Part shown: positions 18,696 through 27,586 of the stretch, piece after piece | Position numbering within the stretch: the stretch's first letter is position 1 | Layout: each line of letters begins with the position of its first letter | NCBI GenBank assembly: GCA_965229935.1 | Contig: CBDDKB010000002.1 | Coordinates: 62,001 to 126,000 of the forward strand | DNA: 64,000 nt | Reading direction: 5' to 3' | From: SPJN01 sp965229935 | GTDB taxonomy: Bacteria; Pseudomonadota; Alphaproteobacteria; SPJN01 | Translations under genes and position numbers: made by a program | Notes under the pieces: generated by a model | The model's database searches: none | What the model saw: only the letters and a program-made list of their open reading frames with translations | What the model was told of the DNA's origin: nothing

Positions 18696-19220
18696 TTAGA
18701 ATGGTTTTGTAATCGCCAGCACCAAGGTGCCGATGGCAAAGATTGAGATGATCGGCGTTGTCACGATCAGGAACCACCAATGCCGATGTATGAAAAGCTC
18801 ATACTCTTTATCCTTTCCGGCAAGGCGCAGCTTTTCCTTGTTCCCGGTAAAGTGGGACAGCCAGTAGTCATAAAGCTCAATAGGGATAAACAGCAGAACA
18901 ACCAAAACCAATTTGGCGGCAAGCCAGCCATCTGCAGCGGTCCACCCGCCTGCCAGCATTAATAGCGGGCCTGTGATTAATAGAACCGGGAAGGCGATAT
19001 GTTCCAAGATGACACCTTGGTCAAATCGTTCCATCACCCAGTTGCGCATTTGAATCTCATCCACGCCTTCGGGGTTGCGCAGCCATTTGCGCACCGCGGG
19101 CACAAGATAGCTGCCATAGGCAACAGATGTGCTCCACACCCAGATCATGGCAAAGATCATGTGAATGGCTTTGAACCAAATATAATGGTCGCTGATATAG
19201 GCGCTGATGGCATCCAGCAT
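18696..19220 (-). CDS. Four-helix membrane protein, CopD/DUF2269-like
   Basis: About 174 residues with four membrane segments. The first contains 'FKAIHMIFAMIWVWS', a His/Trp arrangement like the first helix of CopD/HemJ/DUF2269-type proteins. The third carries 'LVLVVLLFIPIELYDYW', and the last 'HRHWWFLIVTTPIISIFAI'. Such proteins often bind heme or copper, but the family match is weak. ATG 19220 is preferred over a TTG at 19307 because the longer form would cover the perfect dyad at 19267-19287 and abut the divergent TetR start. It is the first gene of the probable operon continuing to the TonB receptor. Confidence 0.5.
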   Translation of the reverse strand: MLDAISAYISDHYIWFKAIHMIFAMIWVWSTSVAYGSYLVPAVRKWLRNPEGVDEIQMRNWVMERFDQGVILEHIAFPVLLITGPLLMLAGGWTAADGWLAAKLVLVVLLFIPIELYDYWLSHFTGNKEKLRLAGKDKEYELFIHRHWWFLIVTTPIISIFAIGTLVLAITKPF

Positions 19221-19266
19221 TGGCAGTAACCCCCAAAATACAGTCTTGTAATTTCCTGCGATAGAA

Positions 19267-19287
19267 CATACCATAAGGTATGGTATG
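19267..19287. promoter_or_regulatory. Perfect 9-3-9 dyad, probable TetR operator
   Basis: CATACCATA and TATGGTATG form a perfect inverted repeat with a 3-bp spacer. It lies 20 bp before the TetR start at 19308 and 47 bp before the divergent membrane protein start at 19220. Length, symmetry and position are those of a TetR operator that controls both directions. Confidence 0.75.
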
Positions 19288-19307
19288 GAGCAATAGGCGA
19301 GAGTCAA

Positions 19308-19901
19308 ATGTCGCAGGCAGCGCAGAAAACAGCGGAAAAAGGCAGTTTAGGCCGGGAAGACTGGTTAAAGGCCAGCCTTGCGCTTATGGCTGAAACGGGC
19401 GGGCCGGAAGGTATCCGCATTGATGTGCTGTGCCGTCAGCTTGGTGTAACCAAGGGTAGTTTTTATTGGCATTTTAAAAGCCGCAGCGACCTGATCGACG
19501 GGCTGATCGACTATTGGTCGGGCCAGTTCCACCTTGAAGTGCAGGAAGAATTGGGCACGGTGCCCGCCGATCAGCCGATGGAATTTTTGCAGGCCCTGAC
19601 AGATTATTGGCGGTCAGGCAGCTTTGCCTCAACCGACGCGGCGATGCGGCGTTGGGCAGCGACCGACCCACGCGTTGCCAAGGCAATCGCAAGTGCTGAT
19701 CACATTATCATGGACCGTATGGTCGACATGTTTCAGGGCTTTGGCAAATCCGCGGAAGAGGCGCGCGACCTTGCCTTTATTTTAATCGCGGTTGGGGTCG
19801 CCGCACCGCAATTGGCGCATTTGCGCGATACCAGCGCCACCCTCCCCAAAGATCAGGACATGCGGAATTTCTTGCAGCTGGTGTTGGGCGCAAGTCGGTA
19901 A
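19308..19901 (+). CDS. TetR/AcrR-family regulator
   Basis: 197 residues. The HTH domain lies at about residues 17-65 ('WLKASLALMAETGGPEGIRIDVLCRQLGVTKGSFYWHFKSRSDLIDGLI'). The 'GVTKGSFYWHF' recognition helix is textbook TetR. The C-terminal domain is all-helical and not assignable to a ligand class. The gene begins directly beside a perfect 21-bp dyad, so autorepression and repression of the divergent membrane-protein/TonB operon is the most likely role. A DoxX-type protein follows 14 bp after its stop and is probably co-transcribed. Confidence 0.88.
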   Translation: MSQAAQKTAEKGSLGREDWLKASLALMAETGGPEGIRIDVLCRQLGVTKGSFYWHFKSRSDLIDGLIDYWSGQFHLEVQEELGTVPADQPMEFLQALTDYWRSGSFASTDAAMRRWAATDPRVAKAIASADHIIMDRMVDMFQGFGKSAEEARDLAFILIAVGVAAPQLAHLRDTSATLPKDQDMRNFLQLVLGASR

Positions 19902-19915
19902 CGGAATCACAGACG

Positions 19916-20290
19916 ATGTTGGATGTTTTGGCCATGGTGGCGCTGGGCTTGTTCGGCGTCTTTTTCACCGGCGCTGCGGTTTTGAAGCTTACCCGCCATA
20001 CCCATATGGTGGAGGAGTTTGAGAAAATGGACCTGCCCTATGGCCTGGCCTATCTATCAGGTGCGGTCGAAATCGTGATGGGCCCGGCGATGATTGTCGG
20101 GATTTGGGTGCCGGCTGTGGCGGGCGCAGCAGCATCTGTCATGTTTTGCACAATGTTGGGGGCGGCACTGGTCAATTTGATTGGCCGCAGTGCCGCGATG
20201 GCAATCGGGGTTTTGGTCATTTTTGCGACCCCCATGGCATTGCTTTCCTTGGCTTATCTTGGCGACACACGCGGATTTCTGGGCCTGTAG
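19916..20290 (+). CDS. DoxX-family membrane protein
   Basis: 124 residues with four membrane helices and the DoxX pattern. The first helix ends 'FFTGAAVLKLTRH', and 'PYGLAYLSGAVEIVMGPAMIVGIW' contains the family's G-x2-E motif. A third and fourth helix then follow. DoxX-like proteins are linked to membrane redox or thiol stress functions in some bacteria, but most members, including this one, have no assigned role. It lies 14 bp downstream of a TetR gene in the same direction and 79 bp before the oxygenase gene, where a separate promoter appears to begin. Confidence 0.72.
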   Translation: MLDVLAMVALGLFGVFFTGAAVLKLTRHTHMVEEFEKMDLPYGLAYLSGAVEIVMGPAMIVGIWVPAVAGAAASVMFCTMLGAALVNLIGRSAAMAIGVLVIFATPMALLSLAYLGDTRGFLGL

Positions 20291-20298
20291 CAGCAATC

Positions 20299-20344
20299 TT
20301 GACAAATATTATCAAGCGATATAAATGTATCGCACGATATAAAT
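20299..20344 (+). promoter_or_regulatory. Promoter and repeat-bearing operator of the MpaB-like gene
   Basis: A TTGACA -35-like hexamer (20299-20304) precedes TATAAA (20320-20325). The -10 region overlaps an inverted repeat GCGATA/TATCGC (20316-20333) and a 10-bp direct repeat CGATATAAAT (20317-20326 and 20335-20344). This is a plausible site for the TetR/CerR protein encoded downstream. The -35/-10 spacing of 15 bp is short. Confidence 0.5.
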
Positions 20345-20369
20345 TGATCCACAATTGCGAGTGAAGCTC

Positions 20370-21698
20370 ATGGTCGCCATGCACAAAAACCTTTATGCGG
20401 ATTCTGTTTTGCAGCAGAAAACTGCCATTCCTGCCATTTACGGCAATGTTGATTTTGAGATGGAGCCTGAGCGTTTTACGACAGATCCCGCGAAATCACC
20501 CTCATTCCCGAAAAGCCTGGCCGAATTTGAAAAGCGGGCACTGGCTGACCCGGAACGGTTGGAAATTATCCGCAATTACACCATGACAGGTGACAAGGTG
20601 GCCGACGCCTATGCGGCCCTGATCCCCGACTATGGCTTCCGCAAGCTGGTTGATATGCTTGAAGACGCCTGTGCCAACGGCGTAGAAAATGTCGAAGGTG
20701 CCCCGCAGGAGTTGATCGACTTCATCCAGTCAATGGAAGATACGCCTGATTGGGTTGATATGGAACTGGTGGAAAAAGGTGCCCGTCAGGAACGCATCCC
20801 GATGGCAACCATTTCACCCTTTGCGATCCGTGGTGCGTTCATCGCGACCTTTATGAACAAATATTCTGCATTGCCGATGGCGATGACAGGCACATTGGGG
20901 GACACAACCTCTGCCAAGCGCGTGTTTGAAACCGCCAGCTTTTTCACCGCCACAACAATGCCCGGTGCGTTGGAACGGTTTGGCAATGGCTTCAAGGCTG
21001 CTGCAAAGGTGCGCCTGATGCATTCCATGGTGCGCTTTAACATTATGCGGTCGAACGCATGGGATGTGCGGACCTATGGTATTCCGATCCCGCAGGTTGA
21101 TCAGATGCCCGCAGGGTTGATCGGCGTCTTCTTGATGTCATTCAAGGTGCTGGCTAAGGGCCGGACAGAGTTTACTGAGGAAGAACGAGCCTTGGTGGAA
21201 CTGTCACGTTATCGTTGCTTCCTTCTTGGCCTGCCTGAAGATTTGCTGGGTGAAACCCCGCAGGAAATTGCAGACCTGATGATGACGCGCCACGCCACCT
21301 TGCGGTCAGAATTTGATGACAAGACTTGCGGTGAATTGGTGCGCGCCACCATGCAGGCTGAATTGTCCTCTGACACATCAGTGGCGGGCCGCATTAATCG
21401 CTGGATGGAACGGGGCTTTTCAAAATTCTTCTTCATTCAGAATTTCTGTGAAGGCCGTGTCGAAAAAGCCAACGAAATGGGCGTTTACTACACACTGAAT
21501 GACAAGCTGGCGACAGCCGTAACAGCCAGTGTCGTCTTTACCCGCATGGGCTTTTACAAATTGGGTGCGCGCATTCCGGGGCTGAACACATTGTTGGACA
21601 ATCGTTTGACCAAGAAGTTGGCCGGTCTTTTGGACAGCTATGGTCACGCAGATTTCATCACCGACGCCAGCAAATATAAGCTCGACGCGGCGGAGTAG
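20370..21698 (+). CDS. MpaB/Lcp-like (DUF2236) oxygenase-family protein
   Basis: About 442 residues, mostly helical. The region 'ASFFTATTMPGALERFGNGFKAAAKVRLMHSMVRFNIMRS' resembles the heme-pocket segment of latex-clearing protein and MpaB family oxygenases. The Arg...R-x-L-M-H-x2-V-R arrangement supplies the proximal histidine candidate. The region before it, 'PFAIRGAFIATFMN', is also family-like. Reactions in this family are oxidative cleavages of polyisoprene or prenyl side chains. The substrate here is unknown. ATG 20370 or 20379 may be the start; a TTG at 20355 is less likely. A TetR/CerR gene begins 2 bp after the stop, and then an intradiol dioxygenase, forming one operon. Confidence 0.75.
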   Translation: MVAMHKNLYADSVLQQKTAIPAIYGNVDFEMEPERFTTDPAKSPSFPKSLAEFEKRALADPERLEIIRNYTMTGDKVADAYAALIPDYGFRKLVDMLEDACANGVENVEGAPQELIDFIQSMEDTPDWVDMELVEKGARQERIPMATISPFAIRGAFIATFMNKYSALPMAMTGTLGDTTSAKRVFETASFFTATTMPGALERFGNGFKAAAKVRLMHSMVRFNIMRSNAWDVRTYGIPIPQVDQMPAGLIGVFLMSFKVLAKGRTEFTEEERALVELSRYRCFLLGLPEDLLGETPQEIADLMMTRHATLRSEFDDKTCGELVRATMQAELSSDTSVAGRINRWMERGFSKFFFIQNFCEGRVEKANEMGVYYTLNDKLATAVTASVVFTRMGFYKLGARIPGLNTLLDNRLTKKLAGLLDSYGHADFITDASKYKLDAAE

Positions 21699-21700
21699 GT

Positions 21701-22393
21701 ATGACAGCCAAACTGCAAGTTGAACCGACACGCTGGCGGCAGGCATCAAGCTATGCCAAGGGCGCTGACACACGACAGGCCATCTTGCAGGCAGCGATCA
21801 AGGCGTTTGGTGAGGCAGGGTTTAATGCCGTCACCACGCGCCAGATCGCAACAATGGCGCAGGTGAACCAACCGGCCATTGCCTATTATTTTAAGAATAA
21901 AGAGGGACTTTACCTCGCCTGCGCGCAGCAGATCATCGATGGCTATGCAGCGCACCTGTCTGCATCATCATTCGATACGTTTGCGCGCCTTGATAAAGAC
22001 CTGAGCCCTGATCAGGCGCGCGATCTGTTAAAGGACGTGCTGCGTGCGCTGGCTGACCTGATGATTTCGTCAAAAGACCAATCAGAATCCGCCAGCTTTG
22101 TGGAACGGGAAATGCGGGAGCCGGGGCTTGCTCACCAATATTTCTACGATCATTTTTGGGGGCCGGGCATAGATGTCGTAACGCGGTTGATCGGCGTTGC
22201 CAAAGGACAGGTAAAAGCTGACGAGGTATGCCGCATACAGGCAGTCATGCTGATTTCGAGCTTTGTTGTCTTTACGCCTAGCCAGTCTGTTGCTCTGCAA
22301 GCGATGGGCTGGTCAAGAATCGGTCAGGATGAGGCGGAACAGGTTTTGGCGACACTGGATCAACAAATTGATTTGATGACAGGTGCCCTTTGA
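21701..22393 (+). CDS. TetR-family regulator with CerR-type C-terminus
   Basis: 230 residues. The TetR HTH is at about 22-70 ('RQAILQAAIKAFGEAGFNAVTTRQIATMAQVNQPAIAYYFKNKEGLYLA'). The ligand domain, with 'FVEREMREPGLAHQYFYDHFWGPGIDVVTRLIG', is typical of the CerR (DUF1956) subfamily. It is the second gene of an operon and follows the MpaB-like gene by 2 bp. It probably acts on the repeat-rich promoter at 20299-20344. Its stop overlaps the TTG start of the intradiol dioxygenase-like gene, indicating translational coupling. Confidence 0.87.
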   Translation: MTAKLQVEPTRWRQASSYAKGADTRQAILQAAIKAFGEAGFNAVTTRQIATMAQVNQPAIAYYFKNKEGLYLACAQQIIDGYAAHLSASSFDTFARLDKDLSPDQARDLLKDVLRALADLMISSKDQSESASFVEREMREPGLAHQYFYDHFWGPGIDVVTRLIGVAKGQVKADEVCRIQAVMLISSFVVFTPSQSVALQAMGWSRIGQDEAEQVLATLDQQIDLMTGAL

Positions 22394-23166
22394 AGCGTCG
22401 TGACGTGATTTTAGGCGGCGGGGCGCTGTTGGGCGTTGCCGCGCTTGGCTATGCGGGACGCAATAATCTCACCGGCGCGATTCTGCGCAATCGCACAAAT
22501 GATGGCGTGATCCTGAACGATGCGCTGGGCGTGGGGGAACCGTCTTGTATACTAACCGCCAGACAGGTCGAAGGCCCCTTCTTTTTGAAAGCACCCATAC
22601 GGCAGGATATTCGGGAGGATCGCAAGGGTCTGCCACTTGGCTTGCAGTTTCAAATCGTCAGTGCCACAGACTGCGCGCCCATTGCCGGCGCGGGGGTTGA
22701 GGTTTGGCACTGCGACGCCGCTGGCCGCTATAGTGGCTATCCCGAAAATTTGGCGCGCAAGCCGTTTGACACATTATCCTTGTTGATGGTGAATGGCGGC
22801 CCTGACGCCCATGTGCACCATGTGAATGACAAGACCTATCTGCGCGGCGCACAGATTAGCGATGCACAAGGCATGGTGCGCTTTCAAACCATCCTGCCAG
22901 GGTGGTACGAACCGCGTGTCACGCATATTCATGTGAAGGTGATTGTGGGTGATCAAGAAATGGTCAGCACCCAGTTCTATTTCGCCGATGATTTTCTGGC
23001 CGCAGTGTATGGCAAACATCCGGCCTATAAGCCCTATGGCCTGTCACCCTATCAGGCAAAAAATGATTTGGCCTTTATCGCCGAACCTGATGGCACGGGG
23101 CTGATGTTGCAACCGATAGAGGTTGCAGATGGCATTGCTGCCACCTGCAAAATCGGCATCGCCTGA
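22390..23166 (+). CDS. Intradiol dioxygenase-like exported protein
   Basis: 258 residues. 'MKRRDVILGGGALLG' is a Tat-type signal with twin arginines, pointing to export of a folded metalloprotein. The core resembles the protocatechuate 3,4-dioxygenase beta-like fold: 'AGVEVWHCDAAGRYSGY' contributes a Tyr ligand. Later 'WYEPRVTHIHVKV' provides Tyr and two His ligands for non-heme Fe(III). This suggests cleavage of a catechol-type ring between hydroxyls, but exported homologues with unknown substrate are common. The start is an inferred TTG overlapping the regulator stop, because it gives the complete Tat motif. It converges on the enoyl-reductase-like gene 4 bp away. Confidence 0.78.
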   Translation: MKRRDVILGGGALLGVAALGYAGRNNLTGAILRNRTNDGVILNDALGVGEPSCILTARQVEGPFFLKAPIRQDIREDRKGLPLGLQFQIVSATDCAPIAGAGVEVWHCDAAGRYSGYPENLARKPFDTLSLLMVNGGPDAHVHHVNDKTYLRGAQISDAQGMVRFQTILPGWYEPRVTHIHVKVIVGDQEMVSTQFYFADDFLAAVYGKHPAYKPYGLSPYQAKNDLAFIAEPDGTGLMLQPIEVADGIAATCKIGIA

Positions 23167-23170
23167 TGGA

Positions 23171-24331
23171 CTAGGCTTCGACGGCGAAGCTTAGCCCGGC
23201 ATGATCCTCTAACCGTTTAATCAGTTCTGGCCCCATGGCGCTGGCTGTGGTCCAGCAGCCGCCACCGGTGCGATCTGCAGCAATATCGCGCGCAAGGCAG
23301 ACAGCACTTTCAGCCAGCATTTTACTGGTGGATCCATAGCCGGGGTCCATATCGCCCTTCACGCATGTTTGCAGTCGATTGCCCTGATCGTCAGTGCCGA
23401 CAAAAATAATGTCGTAAAAACCGGCCTCGCGCTCTTCCTTGGTGGGGCCATCACCAGGTTTTAAATCGGCGCTCATCGCAAACGGGTCCTCGGTCGGGCC
23501 TGTTTCGGCGGGGTCACCGGGCAGCATCATCATCTCGTCATACTGGAAATCATTGCCATAAGACAGGTCCAGCAAATAGTTGGATCGATGTACAGCCTTT
23601 GTATTGATCATGGCCATAAAGAACGGGCCGACCCATGACCCTAATTCGTCATCGAAATAGGGGGCGTTGCCATCGGGTTGGTCAATCCCCTCAAAGCCCG
23701 GTGTGTGGGCAAAGGGGGAAAGCAGCAGCGGAATGATCGACGGGTCCTTTTTGGCAGCGGCTGTTGTGGCCGCACCTGACGCGACTGTCCCGCCTGACGC
23801 CCATCCCTTCATATCACGCACACGTCCGCGTACACGGGGCAGGGCATGACCTAATTTCGATTGCGCCTGACTTTGTAAAAAGAAAACACCCAAATCAAAA
23901 GGGATGGAATCAAAGCCGCAGGAAAACACAATGCGCGCACCGCTTTGTTTCGCCGTGTCGTTAAGCGCGCGGACCTGTGCTGCGATCCAGTTAGGCTCCC
24001 CACACAGATCAACATAATCCGTCCCTGCCATGGCGCAGGCGGCAACCGTGGCATCACCATAAAGCTGATAGGGCCCAACGGTTGAGATCAGCACTTTGGT
24101 CCGTTCGACCATGGCGGCAATGTCCTCATCCACATCGGCATTGCAGACGACCAAAGGCGTGTCGGCAGGCGCGTCGATCAGATCGCGCACCTCCTGCAGT
24201 TTTGACTCTGACCGCCCAGCCATGCCCCATTTGATGGTTGGGCCATAGGTGCGGTTTAAATAGTCAGCGACCAGCCGCCCCGTGTAGCCGGTTGCGCCAT
24301 AAACCAGAATATCAAATTCGCGTTCGTACAT
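23171..24331 (-). CDS. Saccharopine dehydrogenase-like / trans-acting enoyl reductase family
   Basis: 386 residues. The N-terminus 'EFDILVYGATGYTGRLVADYL' is a Rossmann NAD(P)-binding motif exactly like that of saccharopine dehydrogenase-family proteins. The later segments 'VLISTVGPYQLYGDATVAACAMAGTDYVDLCGEPNW' and 'IVFSCGFDSIPFDLG' match the trans-acting enoyl reductase subgroup, known from mycobacterial lipid synthesis. In proteobacteria the partner is unclear. Lysine metabolism is unlikely, since the C-terminal half differs from true saccharopine dehydrogenase. The gene has 75 bp before the TonB receptor stop upstream and could be in its operon. Confidence 0.8.
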   Translation of the reverse strand: MYEREFDILVYGATGYTGRLVADYLNRTYGPTIKWGMAGRSESKLQEVRDLIDAPADTPLVVCNADVDEDIAAMVERTKVLISTVGPYQLYGDATVAACAMAGTDYVDLCGEPNWIAAQVRALNDTAKQSGARIVFSCGFDSIPFDLGVFFLQSQAQSKLGHALPRVRGRVRDMKGWASGGTVASGAATTAAAKKDPSIIPLLLSPFAHTPGFEGIDQPDGNAPYFDDELGSWVGPFFMAMINTKAVHRSNYLLDLSYGNDFQYDEMMMLPGDPAETGPTEDPFAMSADLKPGDGPTKEEREAGFYDIIFVGTDDQGNRLQTCVKGDMDPGYGSTSKMLAESAVCLARDIAADRTGGGCWTTASAMGPELIKRLEDHAGLSFAVEA

Positions 24332-24406
24332 CAGCTTGCCCCTTTTAGTGTGCTGTGGTGATTTGGGGCCAGACTATAGCAGTGAATCGTTAGGAAGATA
24401 GGGGAT

Positions 24407-26893
24407 CTAAAAATCCTTGCGGAACTGGACATAGATCAGCCGCGGCTGGTTCTGGCTGCCGATAATGACATCTTCAACCACATCGCCAAGCCGTACATGG
24501 GTCACCTCATCCGTCAGGTTTTCACCGATGACGCGCAGGGCCCAGCTATTTGCCTCTGACCCCAGGCCGAAATCAGCCTTGATACGGGTATAGGCGTCTT
24601 GGCGTTTGCGGTCATCAAGATCAACGTCAAGCAATTGATCGCTTTCATATTCGATCAATGTGCCTGCCGTGAATTCAACATCCCTCAACAGCTTCCAGCC
24701 GCCAAATAAGCGCTGTAGGGGAAAGCGTGTGCGCAAGGACAGGGTGGCACCAATTTCGGGCGCAAAGGGGAAGTTTTTACCCGACTGGTCACAGCGGGGA
24801 TTGCCATCACCATCCGTGTCCTGATTGCTGGTGCCTGCCGCACATTCGCCATCAACAAAGCTGACAAACTCCGTGTCAAGAATGCCAAGGCTGCCGCCGA
24901 CGGTCAGCCATTGTGTGGCCAACCATTGCAGGTCTGCTTCAACCCCCTGTGACAGGGCTTCTTCTGCATTGATCACACGCGATGTGCCAAGGCCAACTGT
25001 TGCGGGTGGGTTTTCGCGGATCAGGACTTGGAAGTCCTTGGCGGTTTCGCGGAACAGCGACACGTTCAAATACATGGTGTTGTTGAACAGTTTGGATTTG
25101 ATGTCGAAGCCGATATTGGTCGCCTCCTCATCGCGGAAGGTCAGGTCGTCCGCCTCAAACCCATTGTCGGTAATGGGGTTCGTCCCTTCGCGCATGGCAA
25201 AGGCGTTGAAGCCGCCGCCCTTGAACCCCTTTTCCCAATGCAGGAACAGCGAGATATTGTCGGTAGGTGCCCAGTTAAGTGACACTTTGGGTTGGAAGTT
25301 CGACATGTCGAGCGAACGTTTGGCCGTGAACGGTTCAACCCCAATGGCGCGCAGGCTTAGATTGGGTTCGGGTGTTGTGAAGAACACGTCCCAGTCGGCG
25401 CTTTTTTCTTCTGTGGTGTAGCGACCCGCAAGCTCTAGTCCCCAATCGGGCAGGAATTGCCATTGCAAATGGGCAAAGGCTGACAGCTCATCTGATTCTT
25501 GGTTAAAGAACTGATCCATTTCGTCAAATTTGCTGGGTAGGCTGCCGGGATTTAGCGGCAGGCCAAGATCAGCCAACACGGTTGCAACGGGCAGGCCCTG
25601 CGCATCGACAATCCCAGCGACGGTCAGGTCCCAAAAGGGGGTGTTGTTGACGCCGAATGTGAAGTGGCTGTCCTGAATTTCGCGGCGGCCTCCTGTAACC
25701 CCGATCAAAAAGTCACTTTCGCCGGGCAGGAATTTCAGGCCGAACAGCCCTTCCATCGTGTCGGGCACAAGGCGAATTTCGCCGTACCATTCAGGGCTTG
25801 TATCGCTGCCCGTGCCGACAATTGCTTCCGCAGCGGTAAAGTCTGTGTCGATCGCCAAGGATTGCGACATGGTTGAATAGGCACCGATGGCGGTGATGGA
25901 CAGACCCTTAAAGCTTTTTTCCCACTGAATGCGGGCCCGTTCGATTGTGACATCGCGGAAATCAGGAAAATCTTGCGAGGTCAGCCAGTTGCCCGGTGTG
26001 AAGTCATGATTGGGATCATAGCGGCGCAGCGTGTCTTTCATGACCGGACCTGCGCTCATAATCTCAAGCGCGGCACCACCATCATAAAGGTCAAACCGTT
26101 CAAACCCGATGGTCAGGCTGGAGTCCCAAAGGTCCGTCAATTCAAATGTCAGGCGCACGCCTGTGCGTTCGCGGTCCTTAAAGTTTTCAGCCGCGCCGGG
26201 GATCAGGCCAAAGCTTGTATTGTCGATATACCCGTCACGCGTGTCGTAAAGCCCGGCGAGCCGGAAATTTAAGCCATCCACAATCGGACCACCAACTGCG
26301 CCTTCAACCCGATAGCGTTCAAGCTCGCCCCCTTCGGCCGTGATGGATGCTTCCCAGTCGTCTGTCGGGCGGCGTGAAATAAGGTGTATCAGCCCCGCTG
26401 TCGTGTTCTTGCCAAAGCTTGTGCCCTGTGGGCCGCGCAACACTTCCATCCTGTCAATGTCAAACAATGCGGCGATGAAATAGGGGATGCGTGTGTGCGG
26501 AATAGAATCAAGCACCATGCCCACGGGCGGCTCGAACGACTTATTGTTATTGTTCAGGGTAAAGCCGCGAATACGCGGTGCTGCAAAAAAACCTGCGGCA
26601 TCAACGGATGCGTTGGGGACAAGTTGCAATGCCTCCCCCACATCGGTGACGCCCTGATCCTTCAACGCCTCGCCAGAAATGGCGGTCATGGAAATCGGCA
26701 CATTCTGGATCGCCTGTTCACGCTTTTGCGCGGTGACAATAATCTCTTCAAGCTGGCGCGGCTTGGGTGCCTCAACGGTTGCTTCAACTTCTGCTTCTGT
26801 TTCAGCGGCATTGTCCTGTGCAACGGCCTGAAATGTGACAAGGCCTGCGATCAATGGCAGGGCAAGCCTTGCCCATCTGGTTGTCATAGTCAT
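24407..26893 (-). CDS. TonB-dependent outer-membrane receptor (2)
   Basis: About 828 residues. The signal sequence is 'MTMTTRWARLALPLIAGLVTFQAVAQD'. The plug begins 'LEEIIVTAQKREQAIQNVPISMTAI' and carries 'GPQGTSFGKNTTAGLIHL'. The barrel ends in 'QPRLIYVQFRKDF', a C-terminal aromatic OM signal. ATG 26893 has GAGGGGG ahead of it. Substrate specificity cannot be read. It lies 19 bp after the TetR gene on the same strand, so the two form an operon controlled by the dyad pair at 27587-27667. The downstream enoyl-reductase-like gene may belong to it too. Confidence 0.92.
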   Translation of the reverse strand: MTMTTRWARLALPLIAGLVTFQAVAQDNAAETEAEVEATVEAPKPRQLEEIIVTAQKREQAIQNVPISMTAISGEALKDQGVTDVGEALQLVPNASVDAAGFFAAPRIRGFTLNNNNKSFEPPVGMVLDSIPHTRIPYFIAALFDIDRMEVLRGPQGTSFGKNTTAGLIHLISRRPTDDWEASITAEGGELERYRVEGAVGGPIVDGLNFRLAGLYDTRDGYIDNTSFGLIPGAAENFKDRERTGVRLTFELTDLWDSSLTIGFERFDLYDGGAALEIMSAGPVMKDTLRRYDPNHDFTPGNWLTSQDFPDFRDVTIERARIQWEKSFKGLSITAIGAYSTMSQSLAIDTDFTAAEAIVGTGSDTSPEWYGEIRLVPDTMEGLFGLKFLPGESDFLIGVTGGRREIQDSHFTFGVNNTPFWDLTVAGIVDAQGLPVATVLADLGLPLNPGSLPSKFDEMDQFFNQESDELSAFAHLQWQFLPDWGLELAGRYTTEEKSADWDVFFTTPEPNLSLRAIGVEPFTAKRSLDMSNFQPKVSLNWAPTDNISLFLHWEKGFKGGGFNAFAMREGTNPITDNGFEADDLTFRDEEATNIGFDIKSKLFNNTMYLNVSLFRETAKDFQVLIRENPPATVGLGTSRVINAEEALSQGVEADLQWLATQWLTVGGSLGILDTEFVSFVDGECAAGTSNQDTDGDGNPRCDQSGKNFPFAPEIGATLSLRTRFPLQRLFGGWKLLRDVEFTAGTLIEYESDQLLDVDLDDRKRQDAYTRIKADFGLGSEANSWALRVIGENLTDEVTHVRLGDVVEDVIIGSQNQPRLIYVQFRKDF

Positions 26894-26912
26894 AACGATC
26901 CCCCTCGTTCGG

Positions 26913-27578
26913 CTATATGTGTTTTGGGTCGGGGTTGCTTGCACCTAAAATGCGCAGGGCATACTCACCGTAAATTTCTGCAAGACTGTCGATGCTTTGA
27001 TCAAAATCTGACGTGTACCAATAGGCGATGCGCAGCCCCATCCCGCCAATGGCGGCCATGGCAAGCCATGCATGGGGCACATCAAACGCACCAAGGCCAA
27101 TGCCCCGTTCAACAACATCGAACAGCAATTGTTCGGAAAATTGCCTTTGCTGAAGCGCTTGCTGGGCAAGCTCATTTTCCAGCATGTGCAGTTCTGCATT
27201 CGCAACAATGCAAAGCATCGGATAGGTGGCGTGGGTTTTGACATGCCCACGCACATAGGCAAGGACCTGTTCTTTTGGGTCAGGGTCGCTGGCCAGCAGT
27301 TCCGCCCGCACGGCGCGCACCTGTTCATCATGGCCGAGTTTAACAATCTCAGCCAAGATATGCGCCTTGGACGGGAAGTGGGAATAAAGCGTTGCGGGCT
27401 TTAGCTCGACCACTTTCGCGATATCGCGCACAGACGTGCCCGCATAGCCATGTTCTGCAAACAGACGCAAGGCCGCTTCCAGCACTGCCACGCGCGTGCC
27501 TGACCCCGCCGTACCGGGCAAGGGGGCGGTTTGGGTGGCAGCCAGTCTGCGATTTTGGGCAATGGCGCTTTGCGGCAT
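26913..27578 (-). CDS. TetR-family regulator upstream of TonB receptor
   Basis: 221 residues. The HTH at about residues 30-78 reads 'RVAVLEAALRLFAEHGYAGTSVRDIAKVVELKPATLYSHFPSKAHILAEIV'. The helical C-terminal part has no diagnostic ligand motif. It is transcribed together with the TonB receptor and divergently from an alpha/beta hydrolase. Two CCTA-type dyads flank its promoter, so it most likely represses its own operon and the hydrolase gene. The first 25 residues are non-conserved. Confidence 0.87.
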   Translation of the reverse strand: MPQSAIAQNRRLAATQTAPLPGTAGSGTRVAVLEAALRLFAEHGYAGTSVRDIAKVVELKPATLYSHFPSKAHILAEIVKLGHDEQVRAVRAELLASDPDPKEQVLAYVRGHVKTHATYPMLCIVANAELHMLENELAQQALQQRQFSEQLLFDVVERGIGLGAFDVPHAWLAMAAIGGMGLRIAYWYTSDFDQSIDSLAEIYGEYALRILGASNPDPKHI

Positions 27579-27586
27579 GGTATCAA

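Noticed and set aside
26384..27241. Open frame of 285 aa on the plus strand
   Set aside because: It lies antisense to the TonB receptor and TetR genes and is rich in Cys/His/Arg as typical of shadow translation.
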